DNA from: Maritalea sp051251695
GTDB lineage: Bacteria; Pseudomonadota; Alphaproteobacteria; Rhizobiales; Devosiaceae
Length of the DNA: 64,000 nt
Reading direction: 5' to 3'
Assembly: GCF_051251695.1 (NCBI RefSeq)
Contig: NZ_JBPOEU010000003.1
Location: 121,487-185,486, forward strand
Within the stretch, counting starts at the first letter, position 1, and each line of letters opens with the position of its first letter. The notes under the pieces were generated by a model, which worked only from the letters and a program-made list of their open reading frames with translations, was not told the DNA's origin and made no database searches. Below, piece by piece: positions 38,201 to 47,549 of this stretch. The translations under genes and the position numbers were made by a program.

Positions 38201-41200
38201 CGGTGGCGTCGCCTGTTAGTGTGTCCACAAAAGCGGAGCCTGTAAGGTTTTCAATTGAAATATATGTGTCGCCTTGGGCATCGCCAAGATTGCTTGCAGA
38301 GGTGCTAAGGTTTGCCATCACGCCGGTTGCTGCATTGGCATAACTTGCAGCGTCCGTTCCTGCACCACCATCGAGTGTATCTGCGCCGACGCCGCCCTCA
38401 AGACTGTCATCTCCACCGCCGCCCGTGAGCAAGTTTACGCCCGTATCGCCAATAAGGCTGTCATTGAAGGCTGACCCTGTCAGATTTTCAATGGATGTAA
38501 GAGTATCGCCCTGCGCATCACCACCGCTGCCTGCGCCTGTTGAAAGGTTTACAGTAACTGCAGCCCCTGAATTTACGTACGTTGCGGTGTCGGTACCGGT
38601 GCCGCCATCAATTACGTCAGCACCAATGCCACCATCAATAGTATCGTCACCCGCACCACCATCTAGGGTGTTGTTCTGCACATCACCAGTAAGGACATCG
38701 GCATGATCACTCCCCAATAAGTTTTCAATGCCCGACAAAGTGTCCCCTTGCGCATCGCCACCCGTACCGCTGCCGTCAGATAGGCTGACGGTCACAGCGG
38801 CGCTAGAACCGGCATAACTTGCACTGTCCGTACCGCCGCCGCCATCTATAGTGTCCGCGCCAGTGCCGCCTACGATTGTATCGTTCCCAGTACCACCAGC
38901 TAGATTATCGTCGCCACCTGCGCCGCTGATTGTGTCGTTACCAGTTCCTCCATCTAGCGTGTCGCCGCTACCGCTGCCATTAAGGGTATCAGCCCCCGCC
39001 ATGCCTTGTAGAGAGCTGCCATCTGCATGTGCAGTCAAACTGTCATTATGACTTGAACCAATTATAGATTCGACCGATGTAAAAGTATCACCGTCTGCGT
39101 CGCCGCCGCTTGATGTGTTTAGGGCAAGATCGATTATTACAGCAGTCGCCGAGCTTGAGTAATCTGCGGTATCATTTCCAGTGCCACCGTCCAATGTGTC
39201 AGCGCCAGCCAGCCCAATAAGGGTGTCGTCGCCAGCCCCGCCTGTTAGTGTGTTAGCGCCGGTCGCACCAGTCAGTGTATCGGCGAAGCCAGAGCCGGTG
39301 ATATTTTCAACATTTTGAATAAAATCGCCCTGCGCCTCATTATTTGTTCCGTTGCTATCAGCAAGTGAAACAGCAACTCCAGAAGTCGCGTTTGTGTAGG
39401 TGACCGTGTCTATACCGGCCCCGCCGTCCAAGCTATCGGCACCGCCAGCGCCTTCAAGTAAATCATCACCACTTCCGCCCACCAATGTATTGACGTTGCC
39501 ATCGCCGACCAAGATATCTCCGAAATTTGAACCAGTGACGTTTTCGATGTTGGAGATAGTATCGCCCTGGGCGTGGCCACCCGTGCCAACGCCGGTGCCA
39601 AGATTAAGTTGGACAGCGTTGTCAGATCCCGAATAATCGATGGTGTCGGTGCCTAAACCGCCATCTAAGATATCTGCACCGCCTAGTCCGCTCAGACTGT
39701 CATTGTTTGCCCCGCCTTGCAGATCATCGACGCCCGCGTTGCCCGTAAGAACGTCGTCGCCAGCGCCACCAATTAGGGTGTTGCCGCTGACCGCCGCTGA
39801 TAAACTATCGGCGTGGGAGGAGCCGACAATTGTTTCAATGTCATTGAAGGTGTCACCTTGGGCGTCACCACCCGTTGATGTGCCACTTGCTAGATTTATG
39901 TTTACGCTGGCAATTGATGTCGCATAAGACGCCGTATCAGTGCCTGCGCCGCCATCAATAACATCAGCACCGCCTTTGCCCTCGATAGAGTCATCCCCGT
40001 CGCCGCCAAAAAAGCTCTCGCTGACGGACGATCCAGTTAGTTGATCATTAAATGCTGTCGCGCGAATGGTTTCTACGCTGTTTAGTTGGTCACCCGCAGC
40101 ATCACCGCCAACCCCAGAGGTCCCGTCTGTCGAAAGCGTTACCCCAGCAGCGGAGTTTGAATAATCTGCGGTATCGATCCCAGTGCCGCCGTCTAAAGTA
40201 TCCGCACCTGCTAAACCGATAAGGGTGTCATCACCTGCACCACCGGTTAGGGTGTTTGCATTAGTGTCACCAGTAAGGCTGTCATTGTTTGAAGATCCGG
40301 TCAGGTTCTCAATGTCTGTAAAGCTATCGCCCTGCGCATCGCCGCCAGAAGCAGAGTTGGTGGTCAAGTTAAGGGTCACAGCGGATGCGGAACCTTGATA
40401 GGTTGCTGTATCATTGCCCGCGCCACCATCCAAACTATCGGCACCCGCACCACCTTCCAATGTATCGGTGCCATCGCCACCTTGTAGGTCATCAGACCCA
40501 GCAAGGCCGGAGAGTTGGTCATTGCCGGTGCCGCCCAATAGTTGGTTATCAAGGCTATTGCCTGTCAGCGTATCAGCTTGGGCTGAACCAATGATGTTCT
40601 CAATATCGGACAAGGTGTCGCCCTGAGCGTCGCCACCAGATCCTGTGCCTGTGGATAGGTTTACATCCACGGCTCCAGAAGAGGCCGAATAGTCCACACT
40701 ATCAGAGCCTGTGCCCCCAGCAAGTGTATCCGCACCACCAAGACCCACTAAACGATCATTACCTGCACCACCGTTCAAGGTATTGTCAGAGCTATTGCCG
40801 GTCAGGTCATCATTAAAGTCAGAACCAACAATGTTCTCGATTGAGACAAAGCTATCCCCAACAGCATCCCCACCCGAAGCGGTGTTGGTGGCTAGATTAA
40901 TCGCAATGGCAGAAGCCGAAGTTGAATAATCAACAATGTCTGATCCTGCGCCACCGTCAAACGCGTCTGCTCCGCCAAGACCAACCAATGTGTCATTACC
41001 AGATGCACCTGAAAGCGCGTTGGCACTATTGTCACCAGTAAGACTATCGTTGCCAGAAGACCCCAACAGGTTCTCAATGTTAATCAGCGTATCCCCAGCC
41101 GCATCACCTGATGAGCCGGTTCCAGTTGAAAGATTGACCGTCACCGCAGAAACAGAACTAGCATAAGACGCCAAATCTATGCCGTCACCACCATCAAGAC

Positions 41201-44200
41201 TATCCGATCCACCGCCACCTTCAAGCGTATCGGAACCCAAACCACCCGAAAGAGTGTCATTGCCAGTTCCCCCGTCCAGAGTGTCGTTGCCTGCTTCGCC
41301 TTGCAAACTATCATTGCCGCTATTGCCGGTGAGGGTGTCATTACCAGCACCGGCCAGTAGGGTGTTGGCACCTGCATTCCCTGTCAAAACATCATCAAGA
41401 GCGGAGCCGGTGATGTTCTCAATTGAGACCAAACTATCCCCTTGCGCGTCGCCACCTGCACCTGTACCCGTAATCAGCTCAACATCAACCCCAGCAGCGG
41501 AGTTTGAATAATCTGCGGTATCGATCCCAGTGCCGCCGTCTAAAGTATCCGCACCTGCTAAACCGATAAGGGTGTCATCACCTGCACCACCGGTTAGGGT
41601 GTTTGCATTAGTGTCACCAGTAAGGCTGTCATTGTTTGAAGATCCGGTCAGGTTCTCAATGTCTGTAAAGCTATCGCCCTGCGCATCGCCGCCAGAAGCA
41701 GAGTTGGTGGTCAAGTTAAGGGTCACAGCGGATGCGGAACCTTGATAGGTTGCTGTATCATTGCCCGCGCCACCATCCAAACTATCGGCACCCGCACCAC
41801 CTTCCAATGTATCGGTGCCATCGCCACCTTGTAGGTCATCAGACCCAGCAAGGCCGGAGAGTTGGTCATTGCCGGTGCCGCCCAATAGTTGGTTATCAAG
41901 GCTATTGCCTGTCAGCGTATCAGCTTGGGCTGAACCAATGATGTTCTCAATATCGGACAAGGTGTCGCCCTGAGCGTCGCCACCAGATCCTGTGCCTGTG
42001 GATAGGTTTACATCCACGGCTCCAGAAGAGGCCGAATAGTCCACACTATCAGAGCCTGTGCCCCCAGCAAGTGTATCCGCACCACCAAGACCCACTAAAC
42101 GATCATTACCTGCACCACCGTTCAAGGTATTGTCAGAGCTATTGCCGGTCAGGTCATCATTAAAGTCAGAACCAACAATGTTCTCGATTGAGACAAAGCT
42201 ATCCCCAACAGCATCCCCACCCGAAGCGGTGTTGGTGGCTAGATTAATCGCAATGGCAGAAGCCGAAGTTGAATAATCAACAATGTCTGATCCTGCGCCA
42301 CCGTCAAACGCGTCTGCTCCGCCAAGACCAACCAATGTGTCATTACCAGATGCACCTGAAAGCGCGTTGGCACTATTGTCACCAGTAAGACTATCGTTGC
42401 CAGAAGACCCCAACAGGTTCTCAATGTTAATCAGCGTATCCCCAGCCGCATCACCTGATGAGCCGGTTCCAGTTGAAAGATTGACCGTCACCGCAGAAAC
42501 AGAACTAGCATAAGACGCCAAATCTATGCCGTCACCACCATCAAGACTATCCGATCCACCGCCACCTTCAAGCGTATCGGAACCCAAACCACCCGAAAGA
42601 GTGTTGATGGAACTGTTGCCTGTTATGTGGTCGTTAAAGTTCGATCCAAACGCGTTTTCAACATTGATAATGTTGTCGCCCTGTGCTTCTCCACCAAAGC
42701 CCATCCCAGTAGCAAGGTTTATTGTAATGGCCGATACTGAACTAAGATATGAGACAGAATCAATACCAGTGCCACCGTCAATTTGATCCGCACCATCGCC
42801 TCCAAACAATTGGTCATTGCCTGCACCGCCATCCAGAATGTCGGCACCATCCATCCCATAAAGTGTATCATTTCCACTTCCAGCGGTGATGATGTTGGCA
42901 TTGACGTCACCTGTAAGTAAATCGTCAAGATTGGAGCCGGTCAAGTTCTCGATATTGATGAGTGTATCGCCAGCGGCATCGCCACCCGAATGCACATCTG
43001 TAGTCAGGTTAACTGTTACTGCGGTTTGAGAATTCGTGTAATCGGCTGTGTCAGAACCGGCACCGCCTTCAATCGTATCTGCCCCTGCGTCACCTCGCAG
43101 AATGTCATCACCATCGCCGCCATCCAACGCGTCATTTCCTGCTCCGCCGGAAAGCGTATCGTTGCCCAGGTTGCCGATAATGTTGTTTACTGCAGCATTG
43201 CCTTCCAGGCTGTCGTTTGCGATTGAGCCTGTTAAGTTTTCAATATTTGTGAGTGTATCGCCTTGGGCATCGCCACCCGAACCTGTTCCAGAAGTAAGGC
43301 TGACATTTACAGCTTGCGCGGATGTTGAATAGTTGGCGGTGTCAGTTCCAACCCCACCATCCAATGCATCTCCACCACCTGCACCTTCCAACACATCATC
43401 GCCTAAACCGCCGGACAATGCATTGGCTGAACTGTCTCCCAACAAACTATCGTTAAACGCAGAACCTGTTAAATTCTCGATAGAAACATAACTATCACCC
43501 GTGGCGTCGCCGCCATTACCGGTTGAAAGGGCAAGGTTGATGGTCACAGCTGAAGCAGAATTAAGATAGGTCGCCGTATCTGATCCCGCCCCCCCAGAAA
43601 GAGCATCTGCGCCTTGTCCACCGTCCAATACATCGTTGCCGCCATTGCCTGAAAGCGTGTCGTCGCCAGTGTTGCCTGATAATATATCATTTCCTGCACC
43701 GCCGAAGAGATTGTCATCGTCAGCGCCGCCACTCAGCGTATCATCACCGCCAAGCCCGTAGAGGGTATTGGCACCCTCATTCCCGGTTATTTCATCACTT
43801 TGTTGGGAGCCTTCGATATTTTCAATATTTGTAATGATATCGCCCTGAGCATCTCCATTTGTGCCGGTGCCCGTTAGGAGGTTGACCGTTACTCCGTTTG
43901 TTGACCCCTGATAGCTGGCCATGTCGGTACCTGCGGCACCGTCAAGGGTATCTGTGCCCTGACCACCTTCTAAAGTGTCATCGTCATCGCCACCCAACAA
44001 TGTGTCATTTCCTAAACCACCCGTAAGCCTATCTTGGCCCATACCACCGGAAAGCGAATTGTTTAGCTCGTTGCCGGTGATGGTGTCATTCAGGTTTGTG
44101 CCCGTGATATTTTCAATCGATGAAAAAGTGTCCCCCTCAGCATCTCCACCAGTGGCCAAATTGGCCGACATATCGATGTTGATCGCGTCGGTAGAACTCG

Positions 44201-47200
44201 AATAGTCAGCGGTATCAACCCCGCTTCCACCCTCAAGACGGTCTGCTCCAGCAGCGCCGATCAGTGTGTCATTGCCGGCACCACCCGAAAGAACATTGGC
44301 TGCGCTATCGCCAATCAGCTGATCGGAGAATGATGTACCAATGACATTCTCGACATTTGAGTAAGTGTCCCCTGCCGCATCACCACCCGTGGCCGCAGAG
44401 GTTTGTAAATTGATTTGAACTGCCGCGCCTGAGCCGGAATAATCTACTGTATCAATGCCCGCTTCGCCGGCGATCACGTCCGCGCCCGCTCCACCCTCCA
44501 GGGTATCGTTGCCGTCGCCGCCCAAAAGCGTGTCATCACCCGCTCCACCGCGCAGGGTATCATCGCCCGCCCGGCCAGAAAGGGTGTTGGTGTTAGCGTC
44601 GCCCACCAATTCATCCGCATATCCACTGCCAAGTAGGTTCTCAATATCAGTAAAGCTATCGCCCGCGGCGTCTCCGATGCTGCCGGAATTAGTTGCAAGG
44701 CTTGCGCTGACGCCACTTGAAGCTCGTTCATATGATGCCGTGTCGGTGCCAGTTCCGCCAATTAGAGTATCAGCGCCAGCTTCGCCAGAAATTACATCAT
44801 TGCCTACGCCGCCCTCAAGGCGGTTTGCACTGGCGTCGCCTTTCAATTGATCATTGAAATCGGTGCCTATTATGTTTTCGATGGAGGAATATGTGTCACC
44901 GTTGGCATCGCTGCCCGTGCCCACGCTTAATAATAGATCGATGTCCACTGACGATGCTGCGCCTTGATATGATGCTGTATCAGAGCCGGAACCGCCGACG
45001 AGATTGTCCGCACCGCCGCCACCCACAAAAACATCGTCACCATCATTACCCTGCAGGGTGTTCGCGCCCATATCACCGGTTAAGGTATCATCGAAAGCTG
45101 TACCTTCTACTCCTTCAATGCTGACGTAGCTGTCGCCGTCCGCATCTCCTCCCGAACCCGAAGATGTAGTTAGGTTTACGTCTACAGCAGTGGCAGAGGA
45201 TGCATAGCTTGCTACATCTTGTCCATTGCCGCCGTCCAAAATGTCAGCGCCGGCGCGTCCTTCAAGCGTATCGTTGCTTGCTCCACCTGAAAGCATATTT
45301 GCAGCGTCATCACCTAAAAGGCTATCCGCGAAATCAGTACCAACAATATTTTCGATGTTTGAAAGCGTGTCTCCCTGAGCACTTCCACCTGCTCCAGTTC
45401 CCGCTTTCAGATCGATTTGAACAGCGCTCGACGTGGCGCTATAGTCTACCGTATCTGTTCCTGAGCCACCGTCAATTTGGTCGGCACCTGCACCACCGAC
45501 AAGCTGGTCGTCGCCTGCACCGCCGAAAAGCTTATCCGCACCATCATTGCCGATAAGTCGATCATTGCCGGCATTGCCTGCCAGGGTGTTGTCTCCGGCG
45601 TCGCCCACAAGAATATCAGCAAAGTCAGAACCCGAAATGTTCTCAAATTCTGCGATTATATCGCCGCTCGCGTCACCACCCGACACCACTCTACTGCCTA
45701 AATCTACACTTACCCCAGCGCCAGAACTTTCATAAGCTAGTGTGTCCACTCCTTCGCCGCCGGTGAGTTGATCAGAACCTGCGCCACCTTGGATTTTATC
45801 GTCCCCGGAACCGGCCGATAAAGTGTTTGCCACTCCATCACCTGCTAGGTTGTCGTCAAAGTCGGATCCTGAGATGTTCTCGATGTTGATAAGTGTATCG
45901 CCCCCAGCATGGCCGCCAATACCAGTGCCTGTGCTTAGGTTGACAGATACCGCCTCATCAGATTTTTCATAACTTGCTGTATCGTTGCCCGTACCGCCAT
46001 CTAAATGGTCGCCGCCTGCAAGGCCTTGAAGTATGTTGTCGCCGCCATCGCCAATCAAACGATCTACAAGGGCAGAGCCCTCCAAATTCTCAATGTTTGT
46101 AAGGGTGTCACCCGCTGCGTAGCCGCCATCAGCCGTATTGACACCAAGGTCTACATTAACTCCAATATTTGATGTTGAATAAGATACAGTGTCGTTACCC
46201 GAGCTGCCATCAATCTGGTCGTGTCCAATGCCTGCATAAACTGTATCATCGCCTGCGCCAGCATTGATTATGTTACCAGGAGGGTTGCCAGAAACGACAG
46301 CAATGGTCTCTTCCGTCAACGGGTCGATAAACACGATGTCACCATCAGAATTCACCTCACCAACACCAAGCTGTACGCTGGCGTTGGATGTCCCTAAGCC
46401 ACCATTCCCATCGTCCAGTGCATATTCAATGCCAATCGAACCAAGATTGTAGAAACCATTTTCATTGGCTGTTTGCCCGGCGTTGGGCACATCGAATGCA
46501 ACCTGGATTTGTGTTGTCAACGGCGTAGCCGTATCGACAGAAAGCTCCCAACCTTGGTCGGTTTCTGTTGCGCCCAAAACACGCATGCCAGCGGGAAGAC
46601 TGGTTACGGTAAGGCTTGTTGGCGTCCAGCCCTTAAAAGGAAAATCAACAGAGACTTCCACGGACACGGCGCTTGAACCGCTTGATGCCAGATCTTGGTT
46701 GTCGGCATAAATGATATCAGCGTTGGCAGTGCCGTTGACGACTTCATCAGCACTCATAGCGCTATAGCTGCTATCCGTTGCAGCTGGGGGGCGGTGGGTT
46801 GCTCCTTTAATGATGGTGCGCCCATCGTCGGCAATTTCTGAAGTCTGCCCGGTGATGCCAAATACGCGTAGGCTTAACTCGGCTTCCGGCAACGCCTCAA
46901 TACCGTTTTGTGCAGGGGGGGCGGAGGCCGATGCAGTGCTGTCAGACCTACCAGTGAGCTCGCTTGCACCTATTTTTTCGTCGATATTGGAGCGATCAAA
47001 CTCATTCTCACTGTCGCCCTTTTTCTTGTCAATGAGTTCTTCAGGAGTTGGTTTTGCGAGTTTTTGTACTTGCTCCACCTGCGCCGTTTGTTCTGCTTCA
47101 ACCGGTTGTTGGGGTTCTTGTATTTCCTCTATAGGCTCTGATTGTTCTGTTTGAGACAAAGATGTGAATGTGCTCGTATCCGAGCTGTCTTGATCTCTAA

Positions 47201-47549
47201 ATTGACCAACTTTGCCCAATATTTCCTGCGCCGAATAGACTTGGTTAGCCAACATCATCGTTGGTGCTTCACCAATTGTCGCCAATAGGCCATATTCAAG
47301 AATTACGAGTTTAGAGCCGTCGGGGAACTCAATAATCAGATCAACATCTGACAAAGCAACTTGGGCGTCCTCAATATCGAAGTCGAACGTTAGCTGTTCA
47401 CCATTTACAGGCTCAACTATACGTGTTTCCCCTGAGCTTGGCTTTTGAATAGCTTCTGTTGAGGCAACTTCGACGTTCGCATTTGTACCTTTGGCTGTAT
47501 CGGGTTCTGCTGCCCCTAAAGCGAGCTCAGTTGGATTGTCGTTTTCCAT
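32205..47549 (-). CDS. Giant RTX repeat protein (5114 residues), type I secretion substrate, probable surface adhesin
   Basis: One uninterrupted frame of 15.3 kb. The ATG at 47549 is preferred to a GTG 21 bp upstream because GAGG lies 6 bp before it. The N-terminus (about 1-430) is acidic and Pro/Glu/Gln-rich. It holds a beta segment, VDLIIEFPDGSKLVILEYG, and a cadherin-like stretch. From about 440 to 4980 it consists of dozens of units, each with nonapeptides of the GGxGxDxLx type (calcium-binding RTX) followed by a spacer of the form VNLxTGxGxGGDAxGDTLxxIENxxGS. No catalytic domain was seen. The last 130 residues (ELIDFTNVG, LELSSTDIQ, TTYTIYDDM) resemble C-terminal T1SS targeting regions. 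The divergent TolC and nearby exporter genes fit secretion. Adhesin or biofilm function is inference from size and architecture. Confidence 0.9.
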   Translation of the reverse strand: MENDNPTELALGAAEPDTAKGTNANVEVASTEAIQKPSSGETRIVEPVNGEQLTFDFDIEDAQVALSDVDLIIEFPDGSKLVILEYGLLATIGEAPTMMLANQVYSAQEILGKVGQFRDQDSSDTSTFTSLSQTEQSEPIEEIQEPQQPVEAEQTAQVEQVQKLAKPTPEELIDKKKGDSENEFDRSNIDEKIGASELTGRSDSTASASAPPAQNGIEALPEAELSLRVFGITGQTSEIADDGRTIIKGATHRPPAATDSSYSAMSADEVVNGTANADIIYADNQDLASSGSSAVSVEVSVDFPFKGWTPTSLTVTSLPAGMRVLGATETDQGWELSVDTATPLTTQIQVAFDVPNAGQTANENGFYNLGSIGIEYALDDGNGGLGTSNASVQLGVGEVNSDGDIVFIDPLTEETIAVVSGNPPGNIINAGAGDDTVYAGIGHDQIDGSSGNDTVSYSTSNIGVNVDLGVNTADGGYAAGDTLTNIENLEGSALVDRLIGDGGDNILQGLAGGDHLDGGTGNDTASYEKSDEAVSVNLSTGTGIGGHAGGDTLINIENISGSDFDDNLAGDGVANTLSAGSGDDKIQGGAGSDQLTGGEGVDTLAYESSGAGVSVDLGSRVVSGGDASGDIIAEFENISGSDFADILVGDAGDNTLAGNAGNDRLIGNDGADKLFGGAGDDQLVGGAGADQIDGGSGTDTVDYSATSSAVQIDLKAGTGAGGSAQGDTLSNIENIVGTDFADSLLGDDAANMLSGGASNDTLEGRAGADILDGGNGQDVASYASSATAVDVNLTTSSGSGGDADGDSYVSIEGVEGTAFDDTLTGDMGANTLQGNDGDDVFVGGGGADNLVGGSGSDTASYQGAASSVDIDLLLSVGTGSDANGDTYSSIENIIGTDFNDQLKGDASANRLEGGVGNDVISGEAGADTLIGGTGTDTASYERASSGVSASLATNSGSIGDAAGDSFTDIENLLGSGYADELVGDANTNTLSGRAGDDTLRGGAGDDTLLGGDGNDTLEGGAGADVIAGEAGIDTVDYSGSGAAVQINLQTSAATGGDAAGDTYSNVENVIGTSFSDQLIGDSAANVLSGGAGNDTLIGAAGADRLEGGSGVDTADYSSSTDAINIDMSANLATGGDAEGDTFSSIENITGTNLNDTITGNELNNSLSGGMGQDRLTGGLGNDTLLGGDDDDTLEGGQGTDTLDGAAGTDMASYQGSTNGVTVNLLTGTGTNGDAQGDIITNIENIEGSQQSDEITGNEGANTLYGLGGDDTLSGGADDDNLFGGAGNDILSGNTGDDTLSGNGGNDVLDGGQGADALSGGAGSDTATYLNSASAVTINLALSTGNGGDATGDSYVSIENLTGSAFNDSLLGDSSANALSGGLGDDVLEGAGGGDALDGGVGTDTANYSTSAQAVNVSLTSGTGSGGDAQGDTLTNIENLTGSIANDSLEGNAAVNNIIGNLGNDTLSGGAGNDALDGGDGDDILRGDAGADTIEGGAGSDTADYTNSQTAVTVNLTTDVHSGGDAAGDTLINIENLTGSNLDDLLTGDVNANIITAGSGNDTLYGMDGADILDGGAGNDQLFGGDGADQIDGGTGIDSVSYLSSVSAITINLATGMGFGGEAQGDNIINVENAFGSNFNDHITGNSSINTLSGGLGSDTLEGGGGSDSLDGGDGIDLASYASSVSAVTVNLSTGTGSSGDAAGDTLINIENLLGSSGNDSLTGDNSANALSGASGNDTLVGLGGADAFDGGAGSDIVDYSTSASAIAINLATNTASGGDAVGDSFVSIENIVGSDFNDDLTGNSSDNTLNGGAGNDRLVGLGGADTLAGGTGSDSVDYSASSGAVDVNLSTGTGSGGDAQGDTLSDIENIIGSAQADTLTGNSLDNQLLGGTGNDQLSGLAGSDDLQGGDGTDTLEGGAGADSLDGGAGNDTATYQGSASAVTLNLTTNSASGGDAQGDSFTDIENLTGSSNNDSLTGDTNANTLTGGAGDDTLIGLAGADTLDGGTGIDTADYSNSAAGVDVELITGTGAGGDAQGDSLVSIENITGSALDDVLTGNAGANTLLAGAGNDTLTGNSGNDSLQGEAGNDTLDGGTGNDTLSGGLGSDTLEGGGGSDSLDGGDGIDLASYASSVSAVTVNLSTGTGSSGDAAGDTLINIENLLGSSGNDSLTGDNSANALSGASGNDTLVGLGGADAFDGGAGSDIVDYSTSASAIAINLATNTASGGDAVGDSFVSIENIVGSDFNDDLTGNSSDNTLNGGAGNDRLVGLGGADTLAGGTGSDSVDYSASSGAVDVNLSTGTGSGGDAQGDTLSDIENIIGSAQADTLTGNSLDNQLLGGTGNDQLSGLAGSDDLQGGDGTDTLEGGAGADSLDGGAGNDTATYQGSASAVTLNLTTNSASGGDAQGDSFTDIENLTGSSNNDSLTGDTNANTLTGGAGDDTLIGLAGADTLDGGTGIDTADYSNSAAGVTLSTDGTSGVGGDAAGDQLNSVETIRATAFNDQLTGSSVSESFFGGDGDDSIEGKGGADVIDGGAGTDTASYATSIASVNINLASGTSTGGDAQGDTFNDIETIVGSSHADSLSAAVSGNTLIGGAGDDVLTGNAGVDDLQGGANNDSLSGLGGADILDGGLGTDTIDYSGSDNAVQLNLGTGVGTGGHAQGDTISNIENVTGSNFGDILVGDGNVNTLVGGSGDDLLEGAGGADSLDGGAGIDTVTYTNATSGVAVSLADSNGTNNEAQGDFIQNVENITGSGFADTLTGATGANTLTGGAGDDTLIGLAGADTLDGGTGNDTADYSSSATAVIIDLALNTSSGGDADGDTFTSVESIIGSSHNDSLTAHADGSSLQGMAGADTLNGSGSGDTLDGGTGNDTISGAGGDDNLAGGTGNDTIVGGTGADTIDGGGGTDSASYAGSSAAVTVSLSDGSGTGGDAQGDTLSGIENLLGSDHADVLTGDVQNNTLDGGAGDDTIDGGIGADVIDGGTGTDTATYVNSGAAVTVNLSTGAGSGGDAQGDTLTSIENLTGSAFNDSLIGDTGVNLLTGGGGDDSLEGGVGADTLDGGAGTDAASYANAATGVMANLSTSASNLGDAQGDTYISIENLTGSAFVDTLTGDATANTLSGNAGNDIIYGGDGNDTLEGDEGDDTLEGGAGADNIYGGIGIDTVTYSLSSAAIVLFLSGAASAGGDAQGDRLYEIEHIIGSDFNDTFNGTVGAESFEGGLGNDLFNDSIGADTYIGGAGLDSVSYSASGTGVIVNLSTGINTGGNAQGDTLSEIENLYGSSYADQLTGDSIANIISGGSGNDILRGGDGDDTLSGGAGNDTLYGEAGDDELNGEDGADTLYGGAGDDNLDGGDGDDTLNGGGGADVITGSSGMDTVDYSDAASAVAADLGANTGTMGDALGDTFSSIENITGSGFDDTLIGGVGNNTISGGAGDDFMSGRQGSDMLDGGAGIDTADFSTAGAAISVSLASGTGTSGDALGDTFISIENVTGTSYNDTISGDAANNVITGGAGNDIISDQAGNDTVEAGTGNDTVYDGSGDDTHNLGDGNDTIYAGAGADAVDGGAGTDILRFDNSGTAVTVNLQTGSGLGGNAQGDSYTNIETLYGSQGSDTLTTNNAGNLVYAEAGNDTVNGGGGNDTIYGEEGNDIIDAGAGNDTIYAGNDDDTVTGGAGNDYVSGGSGNDLFIGDDGNDQYLGDSGTDTIDYSSSGFAVNVDLLGTSAGGTAQGDTYESMENVIGSAFNDTISGNSFDNRLEGGDGDDSLNGGLGNDVLDGGDGTDIVDYSNSGAISINLATGTHTGSHAQGDSFVSIEQINGSANNDTLVGGVQSIIFDGGAGNDTFSSLGAADTLIGGGDIDTLNYSASAGGVNVNLSTNIVSGGNAAGDTISGFENIVGSAAADNLTGDSNANTIDGGAGTDIIDGGAGADTIDGEDGDDTINGEGGDDVIVGGEGDDIIDGGTGADQLQGGDDDDTINGGDGNDTIDGGDEEDLLYGEAGNDTITGGSGNDQISGGAGADNLDGGAGNDLLDFSGSSGGVSVDIGNNTASGGDAAGDTIANFEDLTGSSHNDTLIGEASANVLIGGAGDDQLTGLGGADTIDGGAGNDTANYSTSGSSVNILLNGLASSGGDAQGDILTSIEVITGSSFDDTISGTSANETFDGGAGDDTLDGAGGDDVLNGGDGSDTLVGGAGGDSIDGGAGVDTIDYSNSSTSITINLVAGTGTGGDAQNDSITNVENVVGSLVSDTIDGDDNDNQLDGHAGNDTITGAAGADILNGGEGNDTLYGGDGIDTIRGGNDDDTISGNAGADFLYGDAGDDIFMADAGADTIDGGTGSDTVNYASASFGVTVNLDGSTSSGAEAAGDIINNVEQVVGSAFADTLNGTSANETLEGGAGNDILDGGAGNDILEGGTGNDIFVAGAGSDTMDGGIGNDQIDYSTSASGVTVNLDGTISAGGDAAGDVLTNFEQVTGSTQNDILRGTSSAETLIGGDGDDTIVGGGSGDNMQGGDGNDTLDYSGSSSGVTVDLSANSATGGDATGDTISGFENMTGSAQNDSLTGSSANNTIAGGGGNDTITGNSGTNTIVGDAGDDTIVGGAGIDIIDGGTGMDHVNYTNSASAVTVNLDGTASSGGDAQGDQLSSIEQVTGSSGNDQFNGTGVAETLIGGAGNDTFNDGAGDDTLTGDAGDDYFNGSAGADNINGGADTDTVDYSVSSSGVTVNLDGTTSSGGDAAGDTLSSIEVIIGTAHADILNGTGADETLEGGSGNDTLKGGAGNDTLTGGAGDDTLDYSGSSAGVTVNLGSNSASGGDAAGDNISGFENLTGSAQNDTLTGTGDANTIFGGAGNDTISGAAGIDNLSGGDGNDIITGGDGDDIIAGGADNDTLSGGTGTNTISGGDGDDIITGGVGVDLVIGGAGSDTIDYSTSGSGITLNLDGSVSAGGDASGDQVSGVEIAIGSAFADTINGTSANETINSNGGADSLSGGLGNDIFNVEADMLDLSASIDGGADTDTVNFAASTGTIDDETLLGSVLTDVELIDFTNVGVNANLELSSTDIQNMTDTNNVLTLNTDGGDTISITDAPANTVVSGGGGTTTYTIYDDMAHTNEIAQLIVNG
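40141..41257 (-). repeat. 1117-bp direct repeat inside the RTX gene, copy 2
   Basis: Every stretch compared is identical to 41488-42604 at an offset of 1347 bp (449 codons). The identity starts and stops sharply (40140/41487 and 41258/42605 differ). It encodes residues about 2098-2469 of the giant protein. Confidence 0.9.
41488..42604 (-). repeat. 1117-bp direct repeat inside the RTX gene, copy 1
   Basis: Partner of 40141-41257, separated from it by 230 bp of unrelated RTX coding sequence. It encodes residues about 1649-2020. Other RTX units in this gene are clearly diverged at the DNA level, so this pair is a recent event or an assembly product. Confidence 0.9.

Noticed and set aside
32400..47150. 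Many plus-strand open frames of 60-130 codons rich in Pro/Ser opposite the RTX gene
   Set aside because: They are antisense shadows of the repetitive GGxGxD coding sequence (codons for Gly/Asp/Leu read as Pro/Ser/Val on the other strand). None has a ribosome site or family resemblance.
32205..47549. Possible CRISPR array or satellite repeat
   Set aside because: Repeat units are coding, of variable length and diverged at DNA level, and lie within a single uninterrupted frame.
47200..47549. LapA-type N-terminal retention module with di-alanine cleavage site
   Set aside because: Only an isolated GAAE occurs near residue 10. No TAAG/PAAG-type site in the expected context, and no lapG or lapD gene is seen.
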